This document shows positions 10,356 to 22,201 of a DNA stretch of 64,000 nt, piece by piece. How positions within the stretch are numbered: the first letter of the stretch is position 1; each line of letters begins with the position of its first letter. The stretch is from the NCBI GenBank assembly GCA_033439265.1, contig JAVTVX010000010.1, positions 7,440,001-7,504,000 of the forward strand, given 5' to 3'. Below the pieces are notes generated by a model, which worked only from the letters and a program-made list of their open reading frames with translations, searched no databases and was not told the origin of the DNA. Source of the DNA: Dillenia suffruticosa (taxonomy: Eukaryota > Streptophyta > Magnoliopsida > Dilleniales > Dilleniaceae). Position numbers and translations under genes: made by a program.

Positions 10356-12074
10356 ATGACAATCAATGAAGACAACATACCAATTGAAGTTTGCTCAACA
10401 AACCGTACACCTTTTTTCAATAGAAACAACTTCAGCTATTGGAAGTAAAGGATGCGTAACTTCATCATTGCACATGACCTAAATGTATTGGAAATTATCA
10501 AAGAAGGAGTTGAATTCCCCATTGAAGAGATAGTTGGAGGACGTATACCTGTTAAATTGAAAAATATGACTGTGAAACAGAAGAAAGTTTATCAAGCCAA
10601 CTGTAAAGCCGTCAACATTCTTCACCTTGTACTGAGCGGCAACGAATACAATCGAGTCGCATCATGCATAACAGTAAAGGAAATTTGAGAAAGACTTGAA
10701 ACTACCTATGAAGGGATTGATCAATTTCGTAATAACAAGATCAGACTGCTGAAACAAGAGTATGAAGTTTTCAAAATGAAGGACGGAGAAACAATCAGAG
10801 AGATGATCACAAGATTTAATAAGGTAACCAATGAGCTCAGACTGCTTGGAAAAGGAATTCCTCAAAAAGATATGATGAACTAAATTCTGAGAAGTTTAGC
10901 AAAGTCTTAGGAGTCCAAGGTGACAGCAATTGAGGAATCCAAGAATCTTAAAACTCTGACAATGGATGAACTTGTGGGATCTTTAATAACCCATGAGATG
11001 AAACTAAACATGAAAAAGCCTACTAAAGAAGAAAGAGGAAAAGGAATAGTATTAAAGACTGACAATGAGGAAAGCAAGTCTAGCTCAAAAGAAGAAGAAG
11101 ACAAAGAGAATGAAACTCTTCTGGCGAGAAAATTCATGATGAGGAAGAGGAACAAGAACAAATCTTTTTTCAAAAAGTCAGAAAAGAATAAAGAAATCAG
11201 ATATTTTGAATGTAAAAAGTTGGGGCACATGAAGGTTGACTGCCCTTCTCTATGAAAAGATGAAAAGAAGCACAAAAAAGATAGAAAAGAGAAGAAAAAG
11301 AAAAGGGCACTGGCTCCATGGAGTGATGAAGACTCGAGCTCAAGTGATGAAGAGTAGAAAGGAACAAGCCAACGTTTGTTTTATAGAAAATGAAGAACTC
11401 TCAGGCAATGAGATAAATTCTACATCATATTCATCTTGTTCTGACTCTTCTGATTCTGAAAATGATTTCACAATTAAAGAATTATATGAAGCATTGCTAG
11501 AAGCACTAAATGAATTAAAGAAATCAAAAATTAAAAATAATCTATTGAAGAAAGATCTAGTTGAAAATGTTAAAATTTTAGAAAAATCAAGAACTGAAAT
11601 AAAAACACTGAGAAAGAAAAGTGCTGAGCAGAAACATAAAGTTATCGAAATTGAAGAAAAACTGAAAAATAGACATCTAGATGAGGATAACAAGAAGTTA
11701 ACGAATGAAAATACAGCTTCAAAAAAAGAATTAGATGAATTGAAAGAAAAGAATAGTAGGCTAAACATTGTACTAAGAAAATTCATCTCAGTCCAAGAAA
11801 AGCTAGATGCCATGCTAAGAGTCCAAAGAATTATGTTTGATAAGTCAGGATTGGGATTTAACCCTAACAAAACACAAAAAAAGTTATATAGATTTTTTTG
11901 TATCAAACTCTGAAAATGCTAAACTAAAAAGATGTCACACGTGCATGAAGGTTGGGCACAAATATGGAATCTGCAAATTTAAAATCATAGTTTCAGACAA
12001 CATTAAGAAACCAAGGGCACTTAATATATACTGTACTTACTGTAAGAAGAATGGACATTCAATTTATGATTGTT
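10356..12074 (+). pseudogene. Copia gag, decayed (coiled coil and zinc knuckles)
   Basis: Starting at the first ATG after the primer site, pieces in successive frames read as a Copia-type gag: a UBN2-like block near 10450-10900 (VEFPIEEIVGG, TYEGIDQFRNNKIRLLKQEY), an acidic/basic linker, a knuckle-like CKKLGHMKVDC near 11210 whose first Cys is replaced by Tyr, a long charged coiled coil (about 11480-11800), and the SIRE-type block LGFNPNKTQKKLY. Two intact C-x2-C-x4-H-x4-C knuckles follow (CHTCMKVGHKYGIC and CTYCKKNGHSIYDC, about 11935-12070). At least four in-frame stops occur, several where Trp is expected. It would have formed the capsid-like particle. Confidence 0.85.
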
Positions 12075-12229
12075 AGTTTCTAAACTCTTCAAGAATAACC
12101 TGAAAATGGATCTTCAAATATAATTTCAAAGCTAATTTATCCGGACCCACAAGGATATGGATACCAAAGGTAAAAATGTGATTGTTCTTTACTGCAGGTA
12201 TGCTTAAATTCAAGAGAATCTCCCAGCAA

Positions 12230-15200
12230 GTTTATGTGGTGCATAGATAGTAGATGCTCAAAACACATGACTGGAAATATATCGAAATTCTCTTACCTTG
12301 AAAGCAAGAAAGGAGAAAAGGTTACTTTTGGAGACAATTCAACAGGAAAAATTGTCGGCATAGATAACATATGAGGTAAGTTATCTGAATCTCAAACTCA
12401 AAATGTGTTACTTGTTTTTGGACTGAAATTTAGCTTATTAAGTGTCAGTCAATTGTGTGACAAAGGCTATTCTGTATTATTTGAGACTGATGCATGCTCC
12501 ATTATCGATAAATCCTCTGGATCTATAAAATTTACTGGTCACAGAAGAGGAGACATATATGCAATCGATTTAGAATACTTAGAAACCTCTAATGAGTCAT
12601 ATTTAGTTGTTATAAATAAGAATTTATCATGGCTATGGCACAAAAGATTAGGATATGCTAACATTGACACAATTTCAAAATTAATTAAGAAACATATGGT
12701 AAAGGGTATTCCAAACCTAAAATTTGAAAATGACAAATTATGTGATATTTGTGTGAAAAGAAAGAAAACTAAAACCTCTTTTAAATCTAAAAATTGTGAG
12801 TCAACAGGAAATCTTCTAGAATTTCTTCATATTGATTTATTTGGACATGAGTTTGTAATCATTGATGATTACTCTAAATTCACATGAGTTCTGTTTATTG
12901 CCAAAAATGAAGAACCTGGTGAGACATTCATAAAAGTATGCAAGAAAATTCAAAATAAGAAGGGAAGTCCATTAAGAGCATTAGAAGTGATCATGACAAG
13001 GATTTCGAAAACAAAATTATGGATGACTTCTGCAGTTATTATGGTATTGACTATAATTTTTCAGCTCCTAAGACACCTCAATAAAATGGGGTTATAGAAA
13101 GAAAAAATAGAACCCTCCAATAAATTGCTAGGATAATGTTTTGTAAAAATAACTTACCTAAGTTCTTTTAGGTAGAGGTTGTGAACACTATATGCTATAT
13201 TTTAAATAGAGCTCAAGTGAGACCAATCTTAAAGAAAACTTCCTATGAATTTTACAAAAAAAGGAAACCAAATATAGCATATTTTAAGATATTTGGATGT
13301 AAATGCTTTATCTTAAATAATGGAAAAGAAGTATTAGGAAAATTTGATACCAAAAGTAATGAAAGAATTTTCCTGGGCTATTCCTTAGCAAACAAAGTTT
13401 ATAAAATCTATAATAAAAGAATCATGATAGTGGATGAGTTAATTCACATAGAGTTTGATGAAGAAAATGATTCCAATAAAAAAACGATGGATGATAAAGA
13501 AGTGTCTGAGAGCCTAAACGAAATAATTTTGTCTGATGAAGTGAACAATCAGAAAGAAGAATAAAATGAACTCTCGATAAAGGAAAAAAGTAATGAAATA
13601 CAGCAAGAGCAAGAGATCAAACACCCTCAGATTATGAAAGATATAAATTCAGAGAATATAATTGGGAACATTAGTTCAGGAGTTAAAATCAAATCTGCAA
13701 TCCAAAACCAATGTGAGCATGTAAGTTTTATCTCTCAAAATGAACCCAAAAATATAGATGAAGTCTTAGGAGATGAATATTGCCGATGAGCTAAATCAGT
13801 TTGAGAGAAACAAAGTATGGAATCTAGTTTTTAGACCTACAGATTAATCAGTGATTGGAACCTAGTGGGTTTTCAAAAATAAACTTGATAAATTTAGGAT
13901 AATCACAAGAAATAAAGCAAAATTAGTAGCCAAAGGTTACAATCAAGAAGAAAGAATTGATTACGATGAAACTTATGCACCAGTAGCAAGATTAGAATTC
14001 ATAAGAATGTTGCTTGTCTTCTCTTATTTTATGAATTTTAAGTTTTACCAAATGTATGTTAAGAGTGTATTTTTGAATAGTTATTTGAATGAGATAGTGT
14101 ATGTTAAACAATATTTTGGTTTTGAAGATTCTAAGTGTTCTGAATATATGTACAAATTAACTAAAACCTTATATGATCTGAAGCAAACTCCTAAAGCTTA
14201 GTATGAAAAATTAAGCAACTTTTTGTCAGAAAATGATTTTGAATGAGGAAAAATAGATACCACTCTATTTATAAAAAAAAGGAAGATGATAATTTTTTGA
14301 TCATATAGATATATATAGATGACATAATATTTGGAGGAATTAGCATGAGAATGTGTGGGGAGTTTACAACTAAAATGCAAGGAGAATTTAAAATGAGTAT
14401 GATGAAAGAACTAAACTAATTTCTAGAACTGCAAATCAAACAATCTGAAGATAGAATCTTTGTAAGTCAATCAAAATATGCAAATGACTTCATTAAAAGA
14501 TTTGGATTTAGTGACTGCAAGGGAAATGCAATACGAATGAGTACAAACATTAAGTTAGACAAAGATGAAAATGGTAAATATTTATCAAAAATTTTACAGA
14601 AGCATGATTGAGTCTTTGCTCTACCTTACTATTTCAAAACCTGACATACAATTCAGTATATGTTTTTGTACTAGATTTCAATCAGATTCTAAAGAATCTC
14701 ACTTGATTGCTGTCAAAAGAATTTTTAGATATTTAAAGGAAATAACTTACTTAGGATTTTTGTATGACAAAAACTCAAACTTTCAATTGCATAGCTTTTG
14801 TGATGTTGACTTTACTGGATGCAAAGTAAATAGAAAAAACACAAGTGGCACTTGTTAATTTTTCGGAAGTATGTTGATATCATGGTCTTCTAAAAGGCAA
14901 AGTATGGTTTTATTAACGACAGTATCTAAATATATGTCAGCCGGATAATGCACAATATAGATTCTTTGGATCAAACATCAAATGAAAAACTATGGATTAG
15001 ATTTTGATTGCATTCCAATCAAATATGATAACACAAATGCAATAAATCTCACAAAAAATCTAGTGTATTACTCACGAACAAAACATATAGAAGTGACACA
15101 TCATTTCATTCGAGATTACGTTCTAAAGAATGAGATTGTTCTTGAATACATTGACACTGAAAAACAAATTGCTGATATTCTCATCAAATATTTAGATAAA

Positions 15201-15230
15201 AATAGACTTTGTGAATTAAGAAGAGATTAG
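12230..15230 (+). pseudogene. Copia pol, decayed (PR-INT-RT-RH)
   Basis: The order is protease, integrase, reverse transcriptase, RNase H, the Copia arrangement. The protease active site reads IDSRCSKHMTG near 12243, with Arg in place of the Gly of DSG. The integrase zinc-binding region begins LWHKRLGYANIDTISKL near 12640, with Tyr where His is expected, and the core follows (HIDLFG; VIERKNRTLQ near 13090). The RT has KNKLDKFRIITRNKAKLVAKG near 13880 and the catalytic YIDD at 14312-14323. The RNase H end includes SRTKHIEVTHHFIRD near 15080. Many stops and frameshifts break the reading frame, so it cannot be expressed as an active polyprotein. Confidence 0.9.
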
Positions 15231-15740
15231 AGAATGATAGAAATGAAAAAATAAAGAAAACGAAACGAAAAACAAAGTATTACTTTTCTGAGCAATAGTT
15301 TTCAGGTCACCTATTTATCAAAATATATCGATAAATTTGAAAATGTATAGAGGCTTGTCGACCTGATGAATGTTGGAGTTATAAACCATGTCGACCTGAT
15401 TGAACCAACACTCAGAACTAAACTCAGGAGATGACACATCGACCCGACTTTAACGAAGTCGACCTGAGTTGCAATAAGAAGGCAGGTTGATGCCTTTCTT
15501 AGTATGTCAACCCGGTTATTCAAAACAACCAAATATGTCATTGTGTACTTAAACTTGTCAACCTATAATATATCTAATAGAATACCAACAGTCGGCATAT
15601 TGACCTATTCACCCTAAATCCCAAAATCCCAAAATTTCAAACTTTCTTCTTTTATCCAAAACCTTAATCTCTCTGATTCGAGATCCTAACATCCAAAGCA
15701 AAACCCTAATCCTCTCAATCCTTATCAAATTCAATCATCT

Positions 15741-16993
15741 ATGGCTCCTAAGATAAAAATGGCCACCAAGAAACTCACGGAACCCTTGAAACGACCTACC
15801 AAACCAACGGGAAAGGGCACCTCCTCTTCTCGCAACCTGCAAAACCAACATCCCCTCCACCGTAACCATTCCCTCAGTTCAGTACCTATGAGTTTCAGTC
15901 GATTGAACAGAGTGAACTATACGATAGGGTGTTTTCGAAAAGGAAGGTGAATCACGCTCGATTGATCGATTGGAAGTTCTTGAAAAGAGTTGGTTTCAAG
16001 TACGAATAATATCTAATAGAGGTATACTCTATTTCTCTCTTGAATCCTAACAAGTATATCCATGAGAAAGAGGTCAAATTATTTTACAACAATCTAAATG
16101 TCATTTGTAAAGAACCCATGAATGATATGCGAATCACTATCGATGATCATTATGTATCTTGTGCATTCAAAACCTTTGTGAATGGAAAGGAATTCAAAGT
16201 GACCCCAAGGAAGATTTGTGAAGACAATGGTATGGCATGGGTCCCTTATGAAAAGTGTGAACCCTACATGAAATCTAGTTACCTAGATAATGCTAAGATT
16301 GTCTATGATAATAAGGATCTGACTGTGGTGAATACTATTGCCACCGAACTTAGCTTTCATGAAAGAATTCTACATCTAATTGTTAGTCGTGTATTAAGAT
16401 ATAGAGGAGGAAACTACACCATAATTTCAAATGAAGATTTTTTGTTAATGACATGTATTATAAGTGGAAAGAACCCTAGTTTACATTATATCGTTCCACA
16501 CTTCGTGATAACAACACATAGATCTGAAAGCTCGTTGTTGTCATACGTGAGTATGATCACTGATGTCCTCTCAAAGAGTAGGGTAGACATTGAAAAGAAC
16601 ATACTTATTGAGTTAAGTGAGAAAAATGCAATCAATGTATTGTCAATGTTGAGGGTAAAATGGATGTGTGATAGTGAAGGAATATGGATGAGAAAAGAAG
16701 GGGGAACAGGCAAGAGACAGACTAAGGAGATTAAGGTTGAGGCTGACAAAGAGACTGAAAATGCTCCAAGGAAAGAAAAAAAGACTGAAGAAGGAGAATC
16801 CTCTAGCATACAACCAATCACTCTTCAAATGATTTAGGAAAATGTGCAAAATATTGAGAGGCGACAAACTATGATTGGTCAAATGAATTGCTTTACCATG
16901 ATGGACCTTTACAATGTGCAAGAAAAGTTGGATGCTTTGATGAAAGAGAAGGGGAAGCCAAAGAAGGATCCCAAACCATCGAAGTCGATCTAG
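15741..16993 (+). pseudogene. Extra ORF after pol, putative plant transposon protein-like
   Basis: An ORF between RNase H and the 3' LTR. It opens with a Lys/Thr/Ser-rich start at 15741, shifts frame near 15950, continues through a 265-codon open stretch (16040-16837), meets one stop and ends at 16993 in a basic tail. The middle has a compact globular look with blocks HEKEVKLFYNNL, HYVSCAFKTFVNGKEFKV, RILHLIVSRVLR and LIELSEKNAINVLSMLR. This resembles the 'putative plant transposon protein' domain found as a second ORF in SIRE-type elements, sometimes called env-like. No signal peptide or membrane segment is seen, so I do not call it an envelope. The assignment is from memory of the family layout. 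Confidence 0.6.
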
Positions 16994-17895
16994 TCTAGGA
17001 GTCTCTTTTCTCTTCTAATTTTTGACTTTGTTTTCAAACCCTCTAAGCTTTGATATTTGTTTGTTCAATCCATTTTATGGTTCTTTCCCTTTTGCCAATT
17101 GACTGAAGCATAGACTTCTGTGATCAATACGAAGCATGGCATGTGAAACACTTGTATGCTGCTACCGCTGAATGTTATATGCATGCTGATTTTGATTGGG
17201 TCGAAGTATAGTTCTATTGCTGAATCTGAAGTATATGTTGTGAAGTGTAGTGAGCACAAGGCTGTGGTATGCTATGACCTGACTTGCATGCTGGTCTTAA
17301 AGTATGGGGAGAATCTAGTTTTGTTGATGACAAAAAGGGGGAGACCGAGTAAGTACATATGATTGAGTACATGTATGTGTTGATATGATATGATGATGTT
17401 CTCTGTATACATAAGATTGAGTATGTGTGCTGGTACATGTGCTGATATGATGTTGCTCATATATGTATAAGTGTTGACATGCATATGTGCTTAAGTAAGG
17501 TGCTAAAGTACTGTTGAATGCTATGTGCAAACTAATACTAAATTAAGAGTATAAGTGTATATGATGAGTATGTTGAATGATGAGTGCTAAGCTAATGAAT
17601 GCATATGTGCTGTCTGCTGTTTGCTAAAAAGAAACACATAAGTGCGCTATGAGCTCAACATATATGTGTGATGAAATATATGTGTAGTGATGATTATAAC
17701 ATGAACTGATGCATATGTGTTGATGTTGTATGTTGATATGATAAGTCTATATGGTTGTGCTGCATAATTGAAATAGAGTGCTAAATATGTTGGATATTGT
17801 TAGGCTATAAACACATAAACATATGTCAAAAAATTAGAATTTATATTGAAATGAATTAGCATTACAGATCAATCAATAGAAGTTTTCTCATCACA

Positions 17896-17910
17896 AAAAA
17901 GGGGAGAGAA
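17896..17910 (+). other. Polypurine tract of the Copia element
   Basis: AAAAAGGGGAGAGAA ends immediately before the TG of the 3' LTR, the expected position for the plus-strand primer. Confidence 0.85.
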
Positions 17911-20047
17911 TGTCGACCTAGTAGAGTTTTGATAATAAAATATTAAAAAAAATAGTTTAAGAAAATAAGAAAATAGTTAAAAAATTCAGAAATTTACAAT
18001 ACAGTTCGACCTGATTAGAAAACATATCAACCTGCATAGTAGGTCTATTAATTATAAGCCTTGTGTCTACCAATTACAATATCCACACACACATCGACCT
18101 AAGTTAGCAGTCATGTCGACCTGATGCATAAAACTTCTATAAAAATACATGTCTTAACACTTCGACCCACAAAGCACACATCGACCTATTAGTTGTCAGG
18201 TGGACCAATATAAAATCACACATTGGCCAATTACTGAAGCACATCGACCTGCACAAATCAGATATCGACACAAAGAAAAGAAAACACATTAAGATATCGG
18301 TGTCTACACAAATCTTGTTGACATAAGACTATGGGAACAATGACACATCGACCAATTTATTATAACACATTAACCAATTTCACATATAAATAGTGACACA
18401 TCAACATATTCTCCATACACTTCTAAAACACATTAACCTGATTTGCAACATATCAACCTGAATAGTGTTAGGTGGACAAATTTCATACACTATGTCGATC
18501 AATTTAACTTTTAATAGTAATACATCAACCTGTTGATTCAACACATCAACTTATTGTTTCAACACATCAACCTGATAACACTTGTATCAGAAACACACAC
18601 ATCAACCTGTTACTGTTCTTGTTGACCTAGCCAAAAACACATAAACCAATTCACTTAGGTACGCTGACCAATTTAACCGATGAATAATAACACATCACTT
18701 GATATTGGTATATGTCGACCTGTTGATTTGGGTTTCTGAAAAACATACTTCAACATATCAGAATCACTGTCGACTTGCGGAGACATATTGACCAATTAAA
18801 TTACTTAGATCCATCAATTTAATATTACACAGTAGTATGTCGATGTATATTATCAGATTTGTCGACCTAATGAGTGTTTACTCATTAAAATAGATATCGA
18901 CCTGTTATCTTCTTGTCAAAACAGCGTATGCACATCGACCTATTGAGTTACACACATCGACTAATTTATTATTAGAATAGAAACATGTCGATACATTAAA
19001 ATAACTTGTCGACTTACCCTTCACAAATTCTGAAACATCACATATCGATATGGCTGAAAACTTGTCGACACATATGAACATATCGACTAATTAAAAATCA
19101 CATATCCACCAATTTTATTTGGCACAGTTCCTTGTCGACCTACGTAGGTAACTTGTCTACTTGTTTTGATAAAATTATACTAAAATTGTTTCAAATTCAG
19201 GACCATATCCACATTGATATTGTCTACCTGCATATGTCAGAAACTAGGTCTGAGAAACAATTTTTGAACCTAACAAACTCTTTAATTTTTTGATTTATGA
19301 AATGTTTCATTTTCTATTAAAACTAACGTTCAAATGCAGCACAAACAAGTTCTGATTGGCTTATTTAAAAGAGACGCCAGTAAAAGAAATGAAGATTTAA
19401 CACGAACAAAGGAACAGTTACAGAAGATTTAATAGCGAAAATTAAATGCGCAACGTTCGGATATAACAACCACTATCAACCTTCAACGGATCTATTCAAT
19501 ATCTCAACAAATACCGAGAAGCAAAAAATAGAGAGGGTTATGACACGAAACGAGTTGAGAAATTACAAAAATTAAAAGTCCTATTGAATATACTGCAACA
19601 ACTTATCTCTGTGTACTTTGAAATTTCCAAATTGTTTTAAATGTCTCGGTTAAATTTTCACATTGTCAAATCTGAGGAAAGTAAGTTTTAATTCTTGACA
19701 TTTATTTTACAGAGTAATTCATGTGTCAAAAACTAAAGAGTGTGTGACATTACCTTAAGTTTAAAGAAGTCAAAATTCATTTTGAGAAAGATTGAATTGT
19801 GGTATTCAGACATAACAATGTATAGGGTTGAACTTGAACATATAATCAAGTTTGTAAACTAAGTATTTAGTGAAAAATTCAAAGGGAGTCTGGGAATAGA
19901 CGTACACCGAGTTTGGTAGAACCATTATGAAAATTCTCTGTATTATCTTTTTTTGTTTTTCATTTACTGTCATATTGTTTTAAAGTTTTAAAAATTTTCA
20001 AAAAGTCCATATTTAATTATTCACCCCTCCCTTTTAGTTGAATAACA
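17911..20047 (+). repeat. 3' LTR of the Copia element
   Basis: 2137 bp, beginning TGTCGACCTAGTAG and ending ATAACA, followed by the target duplication CCTAT. It matches the 5' LTR throughout with numerous substitutions and a few small indels. Confidence 0.92.
18005..19250 (+). repeat. Array of degenerate CACATCGACCTGTT motifs in 3' LTR
   Basis: Counterpart of the array in the 5' LTR, with the same order of motif copies. Individual copies have lost the CpG independently in the two LTRs (for example, one copy reads TCGACC in one LTR and TCAACC or TTGACC in the other), showing decay after insertion. Confidence 0.85.
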
Positions 20048-22201
20048 CCTATAATAGAATTAAGTCAACCTAACCAATCATGCTATCAGAAACCTAAACT
20101 TTGAAATGCATTGAGTTGACTTAAGGATGAGAATAAGTTGACTTAGTAACATTTAAAAGTCAACCTAGCATAGAATAAAGTCGACGTAGAAAGAATTTTC
20201 AACTAAATAATGTCAACTTAGTAAAAATCTAAAGACAACCTATTAAAAAGTAAGTCGAACCAAGCCTAACATAAGTCAACCTAGACAAATCTAATTGATG
20301 ATTAAGCTAACCCAAACAATAAGAAAGTCGACCAACAGATAAAATGAGGTGATTCGATAGGAGATTAGATCGACCTGCAAAAGAAAAAATGAAGAACAAG
20401 GCAACCAACCAAGAAAAACAAGTCAACATGTTGTAAGTAATGACTACTTCTGAGAAAACCTATCCAAAATTTATGAAATCCAACTATCCTCAAGAGTTAT
20501 TGGTGAAACGTTCAATTCCATTAAATAAAGCTCAACAACTTTCTTGCTTTCATCATCTTTAAATACAACACATGATGAGATGAATGAAGAACTTTTCGAA
20601 AAACATTAAATAAACTTGTACACGATCATTAAGTTTATTCTTCTGTACTTAATTTTTTTTCTGTTATATTGCATTTCTAGACTTTAACAATTGTATCAAA
20701 AGTTAAAGTTTCATATTTCTATTATTGTTTCACTTTTGAATTTTTGTAAAAGATAAAAAAGGTATTCTTTTGATTTGCGTTTAAAAGTGACAGTGTGAAA
20801 CACTTTTAGGATCGGTTAGCACTTATTGAAAGATAGTAGGCAGTGTTTGACAGAAACTTTTGTGAAATTTAACTAAAACTTGTACAATCTATTTGTTTGT
20901 ACTATTTTTGAAAAAAAATAGTGGATTGAAAATTTAAATGGAGTTTGAAAGTAAATGTATATCAGGTAAGGTAGAACAATTATAAATCTCGTGTTCTAAT
21001 TTTTTTCTCATAAAACCCAAAATATTTTAAAAATATCAAAACAATTTATTCACCCCATATAAATTGTTACAAACTAGTTATTCAAATTTCATGAGGATGA
21101 AGTGAAAATCTTCCTCTATTTTTGATTTGTAATTTCTCTATCATCATATCGGATTAAATCAACAGCAAAATAAAAGAGAAGAAAGTAATTTCGATTATTT
21201 TATTATCACACAAATATATTTTCAAAGCAATAAGTATTTTCAAAGCAATAAGTACATGTCAGTTGTTCTAAGTATCATCTTACCCAAAGTTATCCTCCTT
21301 AATTAAGAATAAAAAAGTGGGTTTTATGCTAATTTAGAAATTTATAGTTTTTGTGGATTTAGAATTAAACCATTAAGTATTTCCTTTTTCAGGTAAAAAA
21401 AAAAAATTATTAGAAATGAACTCTATAGAATTCATTTGATTTCAAATATAAATTTAATAAATAGTTGGTGGATGTGAAAATAATTAAAGCAAACAATAGA
21501 GACGTATGGGAACACAACTTTCTCTTCTTTAAAAAAAAAAAATAGTGATAAAATAAAAATTTAGATTAATGTGAAATGCTCCGATAAAAATGTCGGAGAA
21601 AAAAGGCAATAAATACGTATCAATTGAATTATTTCAACAAGGAAGAATTCTAAATATTGCCCCATACTAGTTGCCCTCCCTGATTAATGACAATAATTTA
21701 ATTACAAATAAAAAGAATTAAAAATATAAATGAATTAAATAATATAATTAAATATTACCTATTGCACCTATTATAATTTAAATATATGAAATTAAAACAA
21801 ACTGAAAAAATTGGGCACATTAAATCAAGTAAATTATCAATTTTCCAGCAAGGAAAAAAGAGATTGCGTGGCTTCGAATCCGGGAAGGCGACATGGGAAA
21901 AGACCTAAAAGAGGGTGGTCGGAGAATGTGCTTGAGTTGGCTTAGGCATCAATTGGGAGGACACTCAAGAATCATATACCAAAATGTAACCCAAAGCAGC
22001 AAGCCATATTTTCTTTCATTAAAGACATCAACCAAGCAATAAGCAATATTTTCTTCCATTAAATGATAAAAAAAAACATTAATTCTGCCACATGATTAAC
22101 TAAGCAAAAAAGCTAGAAAATTTCAGACTCCCCCACCACAAAAAAAAAAAAAAAGAAATTCTATCATAATACCCAAGATCTTCTTCCACTCTTTCAGCAA
22201 T

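Larger units (their letters stand above)
8168..20047 (+). mobile_element. Copia LTR retrotransposon, SIRE/Maximus-like, decayed
   Basis: A full-length element of 11.9 kb with two LTRs, a tRNA-iMet primer-binding site, gag, pol in Copia order (protease, integrase, RT, RNase H), an additional ORF between pol and the 3' LTR, and a polypurine tract. The flanking target duplication CCTAT is exact (8163-8167 and 20048-20052). A long gag with a coiled coil and the extra 3' ORF fit the SIRE/Maximus lineage, which I infer from gag motifs such as LGFNPNK. Every coding region has stops and frameshifts, and the LTRs differ at many positions, so it is old and not autonomous. Confidence 0.9.
7378..21084 (+). 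mobile_element. Old solo LTR (about 1.8 kb), split by a Copia insertion
   Basis: The LTR occupies 7378-8167 and 20053-21084 and is interrupted by the Copia element between. It begins TGTTAGTTAAAATTATTTTG and ends TTCA, and it is flanked by a 5-bp direct repeat AATTT (7373-7377 and 21085-21089), so TG...CA termini and a target duplication are both present. No internal retroelement sequence adjoins it, hence a solo LTR left by LTR-LTR recombination. Its last 300 bp resemble the end of the inserted Copia LTR in layout (a 'gtagaacaattataaa'-like stretch, then a block ending 'tattcaccccat'), suggesting a related Copia family. It is studded with diverged AAGTCGACCTAAG-like motifs. Confidence 0.75.

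Noticed and set aside
11340-11906. 188-codon minus-strand ORF
   Set aside because: It is the antisense of the Copia gag coiled coil, and its Phe/Ser/Leu-rich composition follows from Lys/Glu codons on the other strand.
16486-16821. 111-codon minus-strand ORF
   Set aside because: Antisense shadow of the extra Copia ORF, with no coding features of its own.
15741-16993. Extra Copia ORF as a viral envelope gene
   Set aside because: There is no signal peptide, transmembrane segment or glycosylation-rich ectodomain, so 'env-like' is only a historical label.
17065-17530. Several overlapping His/Tyr/Thr-rich ORFs
   Set aside because: They come from a TG/AT-rich repetitive stretch ('tatgtgttgata'-like) before the Copia 3' LTR, with no family similarity.
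21061-21084. Solo LTR ending at GTTACA (21070) instead of TTCA (21084)
   Set aside because: Only the TTCA end is followed by AATTT, which matches the five bases before the left terminus.
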